Part shown: piece by piece, positions 7,721 through 15,808 of the stretch | Layout of the letters: every line of letters begins with the position of its first letter | How positions within the stretch are numbered: position 1 is the stretch's first letter | Assembly: GCA_018061265.1 (NCBI GenBank) | Contig: JAGOUM010000033.1 | Location: 1 to 33,925, forward strand | Origin: Rhodoferax sp. | Lineage (GTDB): Bacteria > Pseudomonadota > Gammaproteobacteria > Burkholderiales > Burkholderiaceae_C | DNA: 33,925 nucleotides | Reading direction: 5' to 3' | Made by a program: the position numbers and the translations under genes | Notes under the pieces: generated by a model | Told to the model about the DNA's origin: nothing | Seen by the model: only the letters and a program-made list of their open reading frames with translations | Database searches by the model: none

Positions 7721-9253
7721 ATGCCACACGCCCCAAAACTCCCGTTGCGCCAGCTTGGCGAAAGTGACGCGGCGTTTATCTACTCGGACACGGAACACGC
7801 CAATTCCAACGTCACGCTGCTGCACATTTATGACCAGACCACCGCACCGGGTGGGGTGGTGCGTTTTAAGCAGATCCTGGCGCACCTCGAGACACGCCTG
7901 AGCCAGTTGCCGATCTTCCGGCAAAAAGTCCTGCGCGTGCCGCTGGACCTGGACTATCCGTATTGGGTTGAAGACGAAAACTTTGACATTGAGTACCATG
8001 TGCGACACATCGCATTGCCCAAGCCGGGGGACTGGCGCCAGTTCTGCATCCAGGCCTCACGGATCCACGCGCGCCCACTCGACCTGCAGCGCCCCTTGTG
8101 GGAGATGTATGTGATCGAGGGACTGGACAGCTTTCTCGATTTGCCTTTGGGCAGTTTTGCGGTTCTTCTCAAGGTGCATCACGCCGCTGTTGATGTGGCG
8201 CATGACCAGGAAATCAGCCGCTTGCTGCATGACCTGATACCCGATCCACCGCCCGATCCGCCACCGCGGCCATGGTTCCCGCAGTCACCACCAGGCACGC
8301 TGGCATTGATGTGGCGCGCCGGTTTTCATGCGGCGAATTTTCCCTTGCGTCTGGCCGGGTCCGTGTCCCAGGGACTCGGGCTGATGGCGCTGAGTGTCAA
8401 GACGCTTGCAAGTGAGTTCTGGCGTCGGCCGAACGATTTTCCGGCCACGCGGTTCAACACGGTGGTCTCGGCGCACCGGGTTTTTGATACCCGCCGCTTT
8501 GCGCTGGCAGATGTGGATCGAGTACGTTCATTGGTGGATGGCGCCACGGTGAACGATGTGGTGCTGGCACTGTGTGCCGGAGGCCTGCGTCGTTACCTCG
8601 AACTGCAGTGCGAGTTGCCAGACGAAAGCTTGCTGGCCGCAGCCCCGATCGCCATTCAAACCCATCAAGGTCCACCAGGCGACGGATTCTCGTGGGTACG
8701 CGTGAGTCTGCAGACCACTGAGCCCGACGCACTCAAGCGCCTGCAGGCCATTCAGGCGACCACCTCGTCCACCGAGGTGGCAAGAAAAGCCGCCGATGCA
8801 CGCGGGTTGACCAGTTTGGCCAGCCAGGCACCCCCGCTGGCCATTGCCGCGACCAGCAAAATGATGCGCGCGGCATCGGCCCGTCTGGGTGACTGGACGC
8901 CGCTGGCCAATTGCAGCGTCACCCATGTGCCAGGACCGCCGGGGGCACTTTACCTGCGCGGGGCACGTTTGACCTATCTCTCGGCCATCATGCCGATCAC
9001 CGATGGCATGGGGCTGGTGTTTTCGGTGACCGGTTACAACGAGATGCTGGTGCTCTCGTTCACCTCCTGCTACGAACAGCTACCCGACCCCGAGGTGCTG
9101 GCGCAGTGTCTGCGTGACAGCTTTCAGGAGTATTTGGCGCTGGCCAAGCCGAAACACAGGCCGCAGGCAGCGGTACCCAGCGCTGGTTTCAAGCCCCACA
9201 CTCCCCGCAAAAAAACCACCTCCAGAGTTGCACCTGCTCGCCAAATGGACTGA
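7721..9253 (+). CDS. WS/DGAT acyltransferase, copy 2 with variant active-site motif
   Basis: This 510-residue WS/DGAT-family protein is clearly related to copy 1 but diverged from it. The start at 7721 is preferred over an in-frame ATG at 7703 because GGAG at 7708-7711 sits nine bases before it. The catalytic histidines and aspartate are present (HHAAVDV at 153-159), but the usual glycine after Asp158 is valine. RPLWEMYVIEGL, NDVVLALCAGGLRRYL and a VPGPPG motif are recognisable. A proline-rich stretch (about residues 174-190) follows the active-site region. A paralogue with different acyl acceptor preference, or a partner subunit, is plausible. The sequence cannot show whether the Gly-to-Val change alters activity. 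Confidence 0.9.
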   Translation: MPHAPKLPLRQLGESDAAFIYSDTEHANSNVTLLHIYDQTTAPGGVVRFKQILAHLETRLSQLPIFRQKVLRVPLDLDYPYWVEDENFDIEYHVRHIALPKPGDWRQFCIQASRIHARPLDLQRPLWEMYVIEGLDSFLDLPLGSFAVLLKVHHAAVDVAHDQEISRLLHDLIPDPPPDPPPRPWFPQSPPGTLALMWRAGFHAANFPLRLAGSVSQGLGLMALSVKTLASEFWRRPNDFPATRFNTVVSAHRVFDTRRFALADVDRVRSLVDGATVNDVVLALCAGGLRRYLELQCELPDESLLAAAPIAIQTHQGPPGDGFSWVRVSLQTTEPDALKRLQAIQATTSSTEVARKAADARGLTSLASQAPPLAIAATSKMMRAASARLGDWTPLANCSVTHVPGPPGALYLRGARLTYLSAIMPITDGMGLVFSVTGYNEMLVLSFTSCYEQLPDPEVLAQCLRDSFQEYLALAKPKHRPQAAVPSAGFKPHTPRKKTTSRVAPARQMD

Positions 9254-9256
9254 GTC

Positions 9257-10156
9257 ATGCAGACCACCGGCGACTGGCCCATTGAATATGAGGAGCTGGG
9301 TGACCCTGCGTACCCGGCGATCGTGTTGATCATGGGTCTTGGCATGCAACTCACCAGCTGGCCAGAGGCGATGTGCCTGGCCCTGGTTGCCGGGGGATAC
9401 CGAGTGGTGCGGATGGATAACCGGGACAGTGGTTTGTCGGCACGCGCGCCGAATGGTCAATTGCCCAGGCTGTGGCAAGCGGTGGCGGCCTCACTGCTGC
9501 ATCTGCCGCTGCGCGTACCTTACCGCCTGAACGACATGGCGGGTGATGTTCTGCGGGTGATGGATGCATTACAAATCGAGCGTGCGCATGTCGTCGGGGC
9601 GTCAATGGGCGGCATGATTGCCCAAGTGCTGGCTGCCCAATCGCCTGAGCGCTTGTTGAGCCTGACGTCCATCATGTCGTCCAGTGGCAATCCGCGCCTG
9701 CCGCTGCCCACCCGAAAAGCGCGCAAGGCGCTGTTGGGTCGTCCAGCTGACCCTGACAATCCGGAGTCGGTGGTCGATCATCTGGTGGAGGTGTTTGGGG
9801 TGATTGGCAGTCCGGCTTACCCCGAACCCGAGGCGAACCTGCGCGAGCGTGTGCGTCGGGGGGTGTTGCGCGCTTACGATCCGCAAGGTGTCAGGCGCCA
9901 GTTGCTGGCGGTGATTGCCAGTGGTGACCGCCGCAAACTGCTGCGCCACATTCAGGCACCCACACTGGTGATTCACGGTCGAGCCGACCCGCTGGTGCCG
10001 CTGGCTGCCGGGCAGGATACCGCAGCGCATGTGCCAGGTGCCCGCTTGCTGGTCATTGACGGCATGGGGCACGACCTGCCAGGTGCATTGGTGCCTCAGA
10101 TATCAGCGGCTATCCTGGCCCATTGCGCGGCAACAAGCCTGGGCCGGGTCAATTAG
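9257..10156 (+). CDS. Alpha/beta-hydrolase
   Basis: This 299-residue soluble hydrolase begins 3 bp after the second WS/DGAT, so it is almost certainly in the same transcript. The nucleophile elbow GASMGG is at 114-119 (Ser116). Asp244 in HGRADPLVP and His272 in GMGHDLP complete a convincing triad. An MDNRDSG motif at about 53-59 is typical of the proline iminopeptidase/esterase-like branch. It may hydrolyse acyl esters as part of the lipid cluster, but the family is too broad to name a substrate. It is the last gene of the cluster. About 195 bp without a recognisable gene follow. Confidence 0.88.
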   Translation: MQTTGDWPIEYEELGDPAYPAIVLIMGLGMQLTSWPEAMCLALVAGGYRVVRMDNRDSGLSARAPNGQLPRLWQAVAASLLHLPLRVPYRLNDMAGDVLRVMDALQIERAHVVGASMGGMIAQVLAAQSPERLLSLTSIMSSSGNPRLPLPTRKARKALLGRPADPDNPESVVDHLVEVFGVIGSPAYPEPEANLRERVRRGVLRAYDPQGVRRQLLAVIASGDRRKLLRHIQAPTLVIHGRADPLVPLAAGQDTAAHVPGARLLVIDGMGHDLPGALVPQISAAILAHCAATSLGRVN

Positions 10157-10350
10157 CCCGTACCGGGTACAGCTCAGGTTCGCCTCTTCAATGACCGCGT
10201 CATCGCGGTATTGAGCAACTGTTCGAGTCCAGCGCCGATTACCCATCCCCAGCCGTAAAGGTGCCACCAGGCGTTGTGGGTCTGTTCGGTGGCGTACCAC
10301 CGCTTGGCCGAGGTTGTGGCACCATGACTGTTTTTGATGGGAGTGGAGGC

Positions 10351-10890
10351 ATGCTTCGAACCTTGGCGGTAGGTATGGTTTGCTCGCTGTGTCTGAGCAG
10401 TTTGGGCCTAGCACAAAGCGCGGGTCCGGTTGTTGCTCCTGTGGCCAGCGTGGCGGCAGTTGATCTGGCGCGGTATGTCGGCAAATGGTTCGAGATTGCC
10501 AGTTTCCCGATGTTCTTTCAGCGTCAGTGTGTCGGCGACACCACCGCCAGTTATGCGCTGGGTGCAGATGGCCGGGTCGAGGTTACCAACCGCTGCCGGA
10601 CGGAAAGCGGCTTTGATGAAGCAAACGGTATTGCCACCGTAGTCGAGGGCTGGCGCAACAGTCGCCTCAAGGTCTCGTTCTTCTGGCCCTTCAAGTCCGA
10701 CTACTGGGTGCTGGGTCTGGACGATGATTACCGCTGGGCCGTGGTTGGTAATCCGAACCGTAAATACCTGTGGGTCTTATCGCGCACACCACAGTTGCCC
10801 AAGCCTTTGCTCGATGCGGCGCTGACCTCAGCCACGGCGCAGGGTTTTGACCTGAGCCAGCTGCGCTACACGACGCAAGCCAATCAATAA
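10351..10890 (+). CDS. Bacterial lipocalin (Blc-like), periplasmic
   Basis: This 179-residue lipocalin should bind lipid or hydrophobic ligands in the periplasm. I chose the ATG at 10351 because GGGAG at 10339-10343 lies seven bases upstream and the protein then starts with a clear Sec signal peptide (likely cleavage around Ala-Gln-Ser at 21-23). Longer in-frame starts at 10261 (GTG) and 10324 lack this. The lipocalin motif GKWFEI is at 44-49. Cys60 and Cys82 could form a disulfide, and YWVLGLDDDYRWAVVG matches the conserved Blc second half. Unlike E. coli Blc there is no lipobox, so it should be soluble. Its position after the neutral-lipid cluster suggests lipid handling. Confidence 0.88.
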   Translation: MLRTLAVGMVCSLCLSSLGLAQSAGPVVAPVASVAAVDLARYVGKWFEIASFPMFFQRQCVGDTTASYALGADGRVEVTNRCRTESGFDEANGIATVVEGWRNSRLKVSFFWPFKSDYWVLGLDDDYRWAVVGNPNRKYLWVLSRTPQLPKPLLDAALTSATAQGFDLSQLRYTTQANQ

Positions 10891-10898
10891 CAACATTT

Positions 10899-10942
10899 AA
10901 ATAGCATGAAATGCTTTATGGATATGCGCTGGAGGCCGATTT
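10899..10942. repeat. Dispersed repeat copy between convergent genes
   Basis: The segment 10900-10940 aligns without gaps to the reverse complement of 31531-31573, with 30 of 41 positions identical by hand. It has ATAGC at one end, TGCTT and ATGCGCT arms, and GG-x-GGC at the other end. Both copies lie between convergently transcribed genes, here the lipocalin and the sigma-54 activator. The arms form an imperfect hairpin. I recall very similar elements scattered through Comamonadaceae genomes. Confidence 0.7.
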
Positions 10943-11068
10943 TGTTCTAAAAAACGTCGACACAGCCAAGATGAATCATGCCAGGGCGCACCGGTTCGAT
11001 TGGAAACGCAGAAAGAGCATCGCCACCAGCATTTGTGCGGTGTGCGTTCAACACGGTAAGTGAAGCCG

Positions 11069-12451
11069 CTAATTGGATGCATCCAGCGCCTTGATCTTGC
11101 GGTAAAGCGTGCGCTCGCTGATGCCGAGTTGTGCCGCCAGTTCGGCCCGGCTACCAGGGTGGGTTTTGAGCATATCGTCCAGTGCGGCGCGCTCGGCCAA
11201 CTTTAATGACCCCGGCATCACCTTTGGCATGGTGGCGGCGCTGCTGGTTTGGGTCAGGTTGTCCTCACTGCGCACCTGATCATGCGGTGCTGCAATTGCC
11301 GCTGTGGCGCTGAACGCTGGACGACGGCCAGTGCGCAGGGCTTGCTCGACATGATTTGCTTCCAGCGTGTCGCCGTCGCACAGCAGCGCTGATCGTTCCA
11401 GCAGATTACGCAGCTCGCGCACATTGCCGGGATAGTCCTGTGCCTGTAGCAGACTCAGTGCGTCGTCACTGATTTCCAGCTTGCGCTGCGCCGCAACCCG
11501 TTTGAGCAGCGCCACAGCCAGCAAGGCGATGTCACCCCGTCGCTCACGCAGCGCCGGAAGGTGAATGGGAAAAGTGCTCAGCCGGTAATACAGGTCTTCG
11601 CGAAATCGTCCCTGCGCCACCATCTGATCGAGGTCGCGGTGGGTGGCCGAGACAACCCGGATATCGGCGTGACGCTGCTCGGTGCTGCCAACGCGCCGGT
11701 AGGTGCCGGTTTCAAGCAGCCGCAGCAGCTTGACTTGCATCGTCAGGGGGATGTCGCCCACCTCGTCCAAAAACAAAGTGCCACCGCTGGCCGCCTCGAC
11801 CAGGCCACCACGCGAGGTGTTGGCCCCGGTAAAGGCGCCACGCTCATGACCAAACAGCTCTGATTCAAACAGGTTCTCAGGCAGGCTTGAGCAGTCCACC
11901 GGCACGAGGGCCCGGTGTGAGCGGCTGCTGGCCTCGTGCACCGCGCGCGCCACCAGTTCCTTGCCGGTACCCGACTCGCCCAATAGCAAAACGGTGGCCA
12001 TGGCCGGTGCGACCCGCGCCACCATGGACAGCATCAGCTGAAACACGGGTGAGCGTCCGATCAAGCCCTGAGCAGCGGCCTGACCCTGGGCCACACGCAG
12101 CGACTCCATTTTTTCAATAAAAAACGCCTGTTCGCCCTCGCCGTCGAGCAGCGGCGCAAGCTCGATATTGACGTATTCCTCACCCTTGGCCGTGTGGTGC
12201 AGGTGCAGAACCCGTTCGCGTTGACCCGACTCGCGTGCCTTCACCAAGGGGCAGGACTCACCGGCCTGATCACACGGGACGCTGAAATGATGCGACACCT
12301 CAAAACAGGTGCGCCCGACCACGCTGCGATCAGGGCTGAACTGGCGCCGGTACGCGGCGTTGGCTGCCAGAATGCGGTATTGCGTGTCAAACAAAATATG
12401 GGGCTCTGGCAAGCCCTCCAGAAACGACATCAGTTCGGGCAAGGGTTTCAT
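11069..12451 (-). CDS. Sigma-54-dependent transcriptional activator (PAS-AAA-Fis)
   Basis: This 460-residue enhancer-binding protein opens sigma-54 RNA polymerase complexes using ATP. An N-terminal PAS-like sensor spans about 10-115, with a cysteine/histidine cluster: C49, H54, H55, C60 and C67-Pro. The AAA+ domain runs from about 131 to 365, with Walker A GESGTGKE at 158-165, the sigma-54-contacting GAFTGA loop at 205-210 and Walker B GGTLFLDE at 223-230. A Fis-type helix-turn-helix closes the protein (about 420-458). There is no receiver domain, so it is probably a one-component sensor. It diverges from the Rieske-globin-CcoG operon, which has a good -24/-12 promoter, making that operon its probable target. 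The signal may be redox, NO or metal, but this is inferred. Confidence 0.93.
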   Translation of the reverse strand: MKPLPELMSFLEGLPEPHILFDTQYRILAANAAYRRQFSPDRSVVGRTCFEVSHHFSVPCDQAGESCPLVKARESGQRERVLHLHHTAKGEEYVNIELAPLLDGEGEQAFFIEKMESLRVAQGQAAAQGLIGRSPVFQLMLSMVARVAPAMATVLLLGESGTGKELVARAVHEASSRSHRALVPVDCSSLPENLFESELFGHERGAFTGANTSRGGLVEAASGGTLFLDEVGDIPLTMQVKLLRLLETGTYRRVGSTEQRHADIRVVSATHRDLDQMVAQGRFREDLYYRLSTFPIHLPALRERRGDIALLAVALLKRVAAQRKLEISDDALSLLQAQDYPGNVRELRNLLERSALLCDGDTLEANHVEQALRTGRRPAFSATAAIAAPHDQVRSEDNLTQTSSAATMPKVMPGSLKLAERAALDDMLKTHPGSRAELAAQLGISERTLYRKIKALDASN

Positions 12452-12464
12452 GGCACAAGTCTAC

Positions 12465-12497
12465 GCCAAATGACTGCCAGCCTGACATATTTGGCAG
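12465..12497. promoter_or_regulatory. Candidate enhancer (upstream activating) dyads for the sigma-54 activator
   Basis: Two overlapping perfect inverted repeats are visible. GCCAAAT (12465-12471) pairs with ATTTGGC (12489-12495), and CTGCCA (12474-12479) pairs with TGGCAG (12492-12497). They lie about 90-120 bp upstream of the -24/-12 promoter, the usual distance for an enhancer-binding protein site. They also sit 14-46 bp upstream of the activator's own start, allowing autoregulation. Confidence 0.5.
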
Positions 12498-12584
12498 ATT
12501 TATGAAATCCCCATGTCATACAGTAGTCGATCATTTTTTCTGTAACTCTATGAATTAATTCGAATTTCTTGATTTTTTCCGAGG

Positions 12585-12600
12585 TGGCACGGATATTGTT
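12585..12600 (+). promoter_or_regulatory. Sigma-54 (-24/-12) promoter of the Rieske-globin-CcoG operon
   Basis: TGGCACG at 12585-12591, four bases, then TTGT at 12596-12599 matches the sigma-54 consensus TGGCACG-N4-TTGC except for the last base. Transcription should begin around 12610. A ribosome-binding site GGAG at 12620-12623 and the Rieske ATG at 12630 follow. The divergent neighbour is a sigma-54 activator with an intact GAFTGA loop, which strongly supports the call. Confidence 0.88.
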
Positions 12601-12629
12601 AAAAGTGTTCACCTTTCCCGGAGTACCAC

Positions 12630-13256
12630 ATGACGACTGCAAACACCTTTGCCGCCCTGGCAGCCAATGCACACGAGCACGATGCCGAACGGCGTACCTG
12701 GCTTCTGCTCACCGCCGCGGCAGGTGCCGTTGCGGCGGGCGGCGTGGCGCTGCCTTTGGTGGCCAGTTTTTCCCCTAGCGAGCGTGCACTGGCGATGGGT
12801 GCAGCGGTTGAGGCGGACATTTCGGACATCGCTCCAGGTGCGTTCAAGACCATTGAGTGGCGGGGTAAACCCGTCTGGGTGATGCGGCGAACCCCTGAAA
12901 TGCTGGCCTCGCTGCCGCTGCTTGACAGCCAGTTGGTGGATCCGGCATCAGAAGTCAAATCACAGCAACCCGAATACGCGCAAAACCCGCACCGGTCCAT
13001 CAAGCCGGAGTTCATGGTGACGGTGGGCATTTGCACCCACCTTGGCTGTTCGCCCACCTCGGTGCCGGCGGGCACCAACAATCCGAGCGTTGGTGCCGAC
13101 TGGAAAGGTGGTTTTTTCTGCCCCTGCCACGGCTCGACGTTTGATCTGGCGGGCCGTGTCTTCAAGAACAAGCCTGCCCCGACCAATCTTGAAGTGCCGC
13201 CGCACAAGTATCTGTCGGATGGCCGATTGCTGATTGGCGACGACAAGGCGGCCTGA
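12630..13256 (+). CDS. Rieske [2Fe-2S] protein of cytochrome bc1 type, orphan copy
   Basis: This 208-residue protein is homologous to the ubiquinol-cytochrome c reductase iron-sulfur subunit. An N-terminal twin-arginine-like segment (ERRTW at 20-24) precedes a hydrophobic anchor at about 25-46. The cluster-binding boxes are intact: CTHLGC at 135-140 and CPCHGS at 164-169, so C135, H137, C164 and H167 ligate the cluster, and C140 and C166 can form the disulfide. There are no cytochrome b or c1 genes beside it, so it is likely a second Rieske gene that can be exchanged into bc1 under particular conditions. Alternative Rieske isoforms of this kind are known in Rubrivivax gelatinosus. It is the first gene behind the sigma-54 promoter. 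Confidence 0.93.
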   Translation: MTTANTFAALAANAHEHDAERRTWLLLTAAAGAVAAGGVALPLVASFSPSERALAMGAAVEADISDIAPGAFKTIEWRGKPVWVMRRTPEMLASLPLLDSQLVDPASEVKSQQPEYAQNPHRSIKPEFMVTVGICTHLGCSPTSVPAGTNNPSVGADWKGGFFCPCHGSTFDLAGRVFKNKPAPTNLEVPPHKYLSDGRLLIGDDKAA

Positions 13257-13258
13257 GC

Positions 13259-13675
13259 ATGAATACTGCAGTTGCCGTGACACCATACGAACGCCTGGGT
13301 CAAGAGGCAGGCATTCGCCAACTGGTCTCGCGTTTTTACTTCCTGATGGATGAACTGCCCGAGGCTTTCACTGTGCGCCAGATGCATCCCGAGAGCCTGA
13401 CAGGCAGCGCACAAAGCCTGTTTGAGTTTTTGTCGGGCTGGCTGGGTGGGCCACCCCTGTATGAGCGAAAGAAAGGCCACCCGCGGCTGCGCATGCGCCA
13501 TGCGCCCTACACAATCAACAAGGTGGTACGTGACGAGTGGATGTTATGCATGACACAAGCCATCTCCGAGCAGGTGACTGACCTGGACTTTCGCCAATGG
13601 CTGCTTGGCACCTTTTCGCAGATGGCGGACCATCTGTTGAATGCAGGTGACGCTGCGGCTTGTCCGGCGCATTGA
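13259..13675 (+). CDS. Group II truncated hemoglobin
   Basis: This 138-residue heme protein starts 2 bp after the Rieske stop. Diagnostic residues are visible: Phe26-Tyr27 at positions B9-B10, the proximal histidine His81 in the motif GHPRLRMRHAPYTI, and Trp94 (G8) in RDEWMLCM. These define the group II (TrHbO/GlbO-like) class. Such proteins bind O2 and NO and can detoxify NO or peroxide or deliver oxygen to respiration. Co-transcription with a Rieske protein and CcoG points to a respiratory or NO-defence role. The exact ligand chemistry cannot be told from sequence. Confidence 0.93.
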   Translation: MNTAVAVTPYERLGQEAGIRQLVSRFYFLMDELPEAFTVRQMHPESLTGSAQSLFEFLSGWLGGPPLYERKKGHPRLRMRHAPYTINKVVRDEWMLCMTQAISEQVTDLDFRQWLLGTFSQMADHLLNAGDAAACPAH

Positions 13676-13704
13676 GTTGACCCGACACAGACCGGAGGCA
13701 GGGC

Positions 13705-14331
13705 ATGTATTTCAGAATATTGAACGACGACGCCAGTGGTGAGCTGACCTACCTGCTGGCTGACCCGAGCGCCCGGGAAGCGGTACTGATTGATCCCCAC
13801 GGCCGTGACTTGCCGGTTTTGCAAGCCCTACTGGCTGAGCGCGATTTGCGATTGCGCTGGGTTTTGCGCACCCATCATCATGACGAATTACAGCCGCGCG
13901 AACCCGCTTTGTTGGCGAAACTGGCGGCACCCGTGGTGCAAGGTGATGCCCCATACCCGGTCAATCCATCGGTCTTGCCATTTGGGGATGAACTGATTCA
14001 TGTGGTGCCGACACCCGGACACACCGGCTTCTGCCTGAGTTTTTCCTGGCGCGACAGGTTCTTTTGTGGTGGCCTGCTGGCGGTGACTGCCTGCCCGCAT
14101 CAGTCACGCCCGCAGGTGCCGCAGGCCTTGTGGGACAGCGTGACGCAGAAAGTTTTTACACTTCCGGATGAAACGCTGTTGTTTGCCGGGCACGAGCGAC
14201 GCGCACGCGCGGTCAGCACGGTGCTGGAGCAACGCCGCTGGCATCCATTTTTTTCCGGATTGACGCGCGACGAATTCCTCGCGCACATGGCGGCACTGCC
14301 AGAACAGCAGATACTCACACCCACTTTTTGA
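13705..14331 (+). CDS. Metallo-beta-lactamase-fold protein with degenerate metal site
   Basis: This 208-residue protein has the overall MBL/glyoxalase II-persulfide dioxygenase layout, but several metal ligands are changed. The usual THxHxDH box is THHHDEL at 56-62, so the first two histidines (57, 59) remain while the aspartate becomes Glu61 and the last histidine Leu62. PGHT with His106 is present. The bridging aspartate of the FxGD motif is replaced (FCGG at 120-123). His163 in AGHE remains. A mononuclear site or a non-catalytic role is therefore likely. A good ribosome-binding site GGAGG at 13694-13698 supports the start. It sits between the truncated hemoglobin and ccoG in the sigma-54 operon. 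Confidence 0.82.
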   Translation: MYFRILNDDASGELTYLLADPSAREAVLIDPHGRDLPVLQALLAERDLRLRWVLRTHHHDELQPREPALLAKLAAPVVQGDAPYPVNPSVLPFGDELIHVVPTPGHTGFCLSFSWRDRFFCGGLLAVTACPHQSRPQVPQALWDSVTQKVFTLPDETLLFAGHERRARAVSTVLEQRRWHPFFSGLTRDEFLAHMAALPEQQILTPTF

Positions 14332-14341
14332 GGAATGACAC

Positions 14342-15778
14342 ATGACTAACAGCACTAAAGAAGGCAAGAAGGTGATTCCCATCGCCGCAGCCGAGCCCGA
14401 AGAGGAGATGATCTCGCTGTACGCAGCGCACAAGAAGATCTATCCGCGCAGTGTTTCGGGTGTGTTCTCCAACTGGCGCTGGATCATGGTTTGGGTCACG
14501 CAGATCATTTTTTATGGTCTGCCGTGGATTGAGTGGGGGCAGCGCCAGGCGGTTCTGTTTGATTTAAGTGTGCGCCGCTTCTATATCTTTGGCTTGGTGC
14601 TGTACCCGCAGGACTTTATTTACCTCACTGGTTTGATGATCATTGCGGCTTTGTCGCTGTTCTTGTTCACCGCAGTGGCGGGGCGCTTGTGGTGCGGCTA
14701 TGCGTGCCCGCAAACCGTCTACACCGAGATTTTCCTGTGGTTCGAAAAACTGGTCGAAGGTGATCGCGCAGCACGTATACGTCGCGATGAAGCCGGGATG
14801 TCGGGTGAAAAGTTCGGGCGTAAAGCGGCCAAACACTTCTTGTGGATCGTGTTTTCATTTTGGACCGGCTTCACCTTTGTTGGCTATTTTGTGCCCATGC
14901 GTGAAATGGCAGGGGCTTTCCTGGGCGGTGAACTGGCTGCATGGGAATTTTTCTGGGTATTCTTCTACGGCTTTGCCACCTACGGTAATGCCGGTTTCAT
15001 GCGCGAACAGGTTTGCCTGCACATGTGCCCGTATGCACGGTTTCAGAGTGCCATGTTTGACAAGGACACCCTGATCGTCACCTATGACGCTGAACGCGGT
15101 GAGCCACGTGGAGCGCGTTCCAAAAAAGCCGACCCGAGCAAGCTCAACCTCGGTGCGTGTGTGGACTGCAGTCTGTGTGTGCAGGTCTGTCCGACCGGTA
15201 TCGATATTCGCAACGGATTGCAGTATCAGTGTATTGGCTGCGGTGCCTGCGCGGATGTGTGTGACACGGTGATGGACAAAGTGGGTTATGCGCGTGGCCT
15301 GGTCAAGTACTCAACCGAAAACGCCATGATCAACCATTGGAGTGCCAAACAGACGATGCGCCATGTGTTCCGGCCACGGGTCTTGGTCTACACCAGTATT
15401 CTGATGGCCATTGTGCTGGCGATTTTTGTCAGTCTGGCCATGCGTACACCGTTCAAAGTGAATGTGGTGCGAGACCGCGGTGTGATGGCTCGGGTGGTGG
15501 AAGCCGGCAAGACCGAGAACGTGTACCGACTGCAGGTCATGAACGCGACCGAGGCAGACCAGCGTTACCGCTTTACCGTCAACGGTATGCCCAGTCTGGT
15601 GATCACTTCAGACAATACGGTCAATGTGGAGTCGACCAAAGCGGTGACGGTGCCAGTACGGGTGCAGGCAGACTTTGGTGCCGCCAGTCCGGGCTCCCAT
15701 GAAATTCACTTTGAGATCGAGTCCCTGGACAGTCCTGGAAAATTGATCGAGAAGTCGACCTTCATCGTACCGAAGTAG
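14342..15778 (+). CDS. ccoG: Cytochrome c oxidase accessory protein CcoG (RdxA/FixG family)
   Basis: This 478-residue polyferredoxin-like membrane protein is associated with assembly of cbb3 cytochrome oxidase. Members reduce Cu(II) to Cu(I) for the binuclear centre. Hydrophobic segments lie at about 46-62, 82-113, 164-184, 198-212 and 346-366. The WCGYACPQTVYTEIF signature is at 117-131. Two [4Fe-4S] motifs are complete: C273, C276, C279, C283 and C297, C300, C303, C307. A C-terminal immunoglobulin-like domain follows (about 370-478). It is normally beside ccoNOPQ and ccoHIS. Here it is separate and co-transcribed with the Rieske and globin genes, 10 bp after the MBL gene. Confidence 0.94.
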   Translation: MTNSTKEGKKVIPIAAAEPEEEMISLYAAHKKIYPRSVSGVFSNWRWIMVWVTQIIFYGLPWIEWGQRQAVLFDLSVRRFYIFGLVLYPQDFIYLTGLMIIAALSLFLFTAVAGRLWCGYACPQTVYTEIFLWFEKLVEGDRAARIRRDEAGMSGEKFGRKAAKHFLWIVFSFWTGFTFVGYFVPMREMAGAFLGGELAAWEFFWVFFYGFATYGNAGFMREQVCLHMCPYARFQSAMFDKDTLIVTYDAERGEPRGARSKKADPSKLNLGACVDCSLCVQVCPTGIDIRNGLQYQCIGCGACADVCDTVMDKVGYARGLVKYSTENAMINHWSAKQTMRHVFRPRVLVYTSILMAIVLAIFVSLAMRTPFKVNVVRDRGVMARVVEAGKTENVYRLQVMNATEADQRYRFTVNGMPSLVITSDNTVNVESTKAVTVPVRVQADFGAASPGSHEIHFEIESLDSPGKLIEKSTFIVPK

Positions 15779-15808
15779 TTCAGGCAGCGCGAACTGTGGA
15801 CCTGTTCG

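Noticed and set aside
10157-10350. Gene-free stretch before the lipocalin
   Set aside because: I looked for a promoter, small gene or RNA. Only a short GTACC-G-GGTAC repeat near 10160 is visible, which is too little to call.
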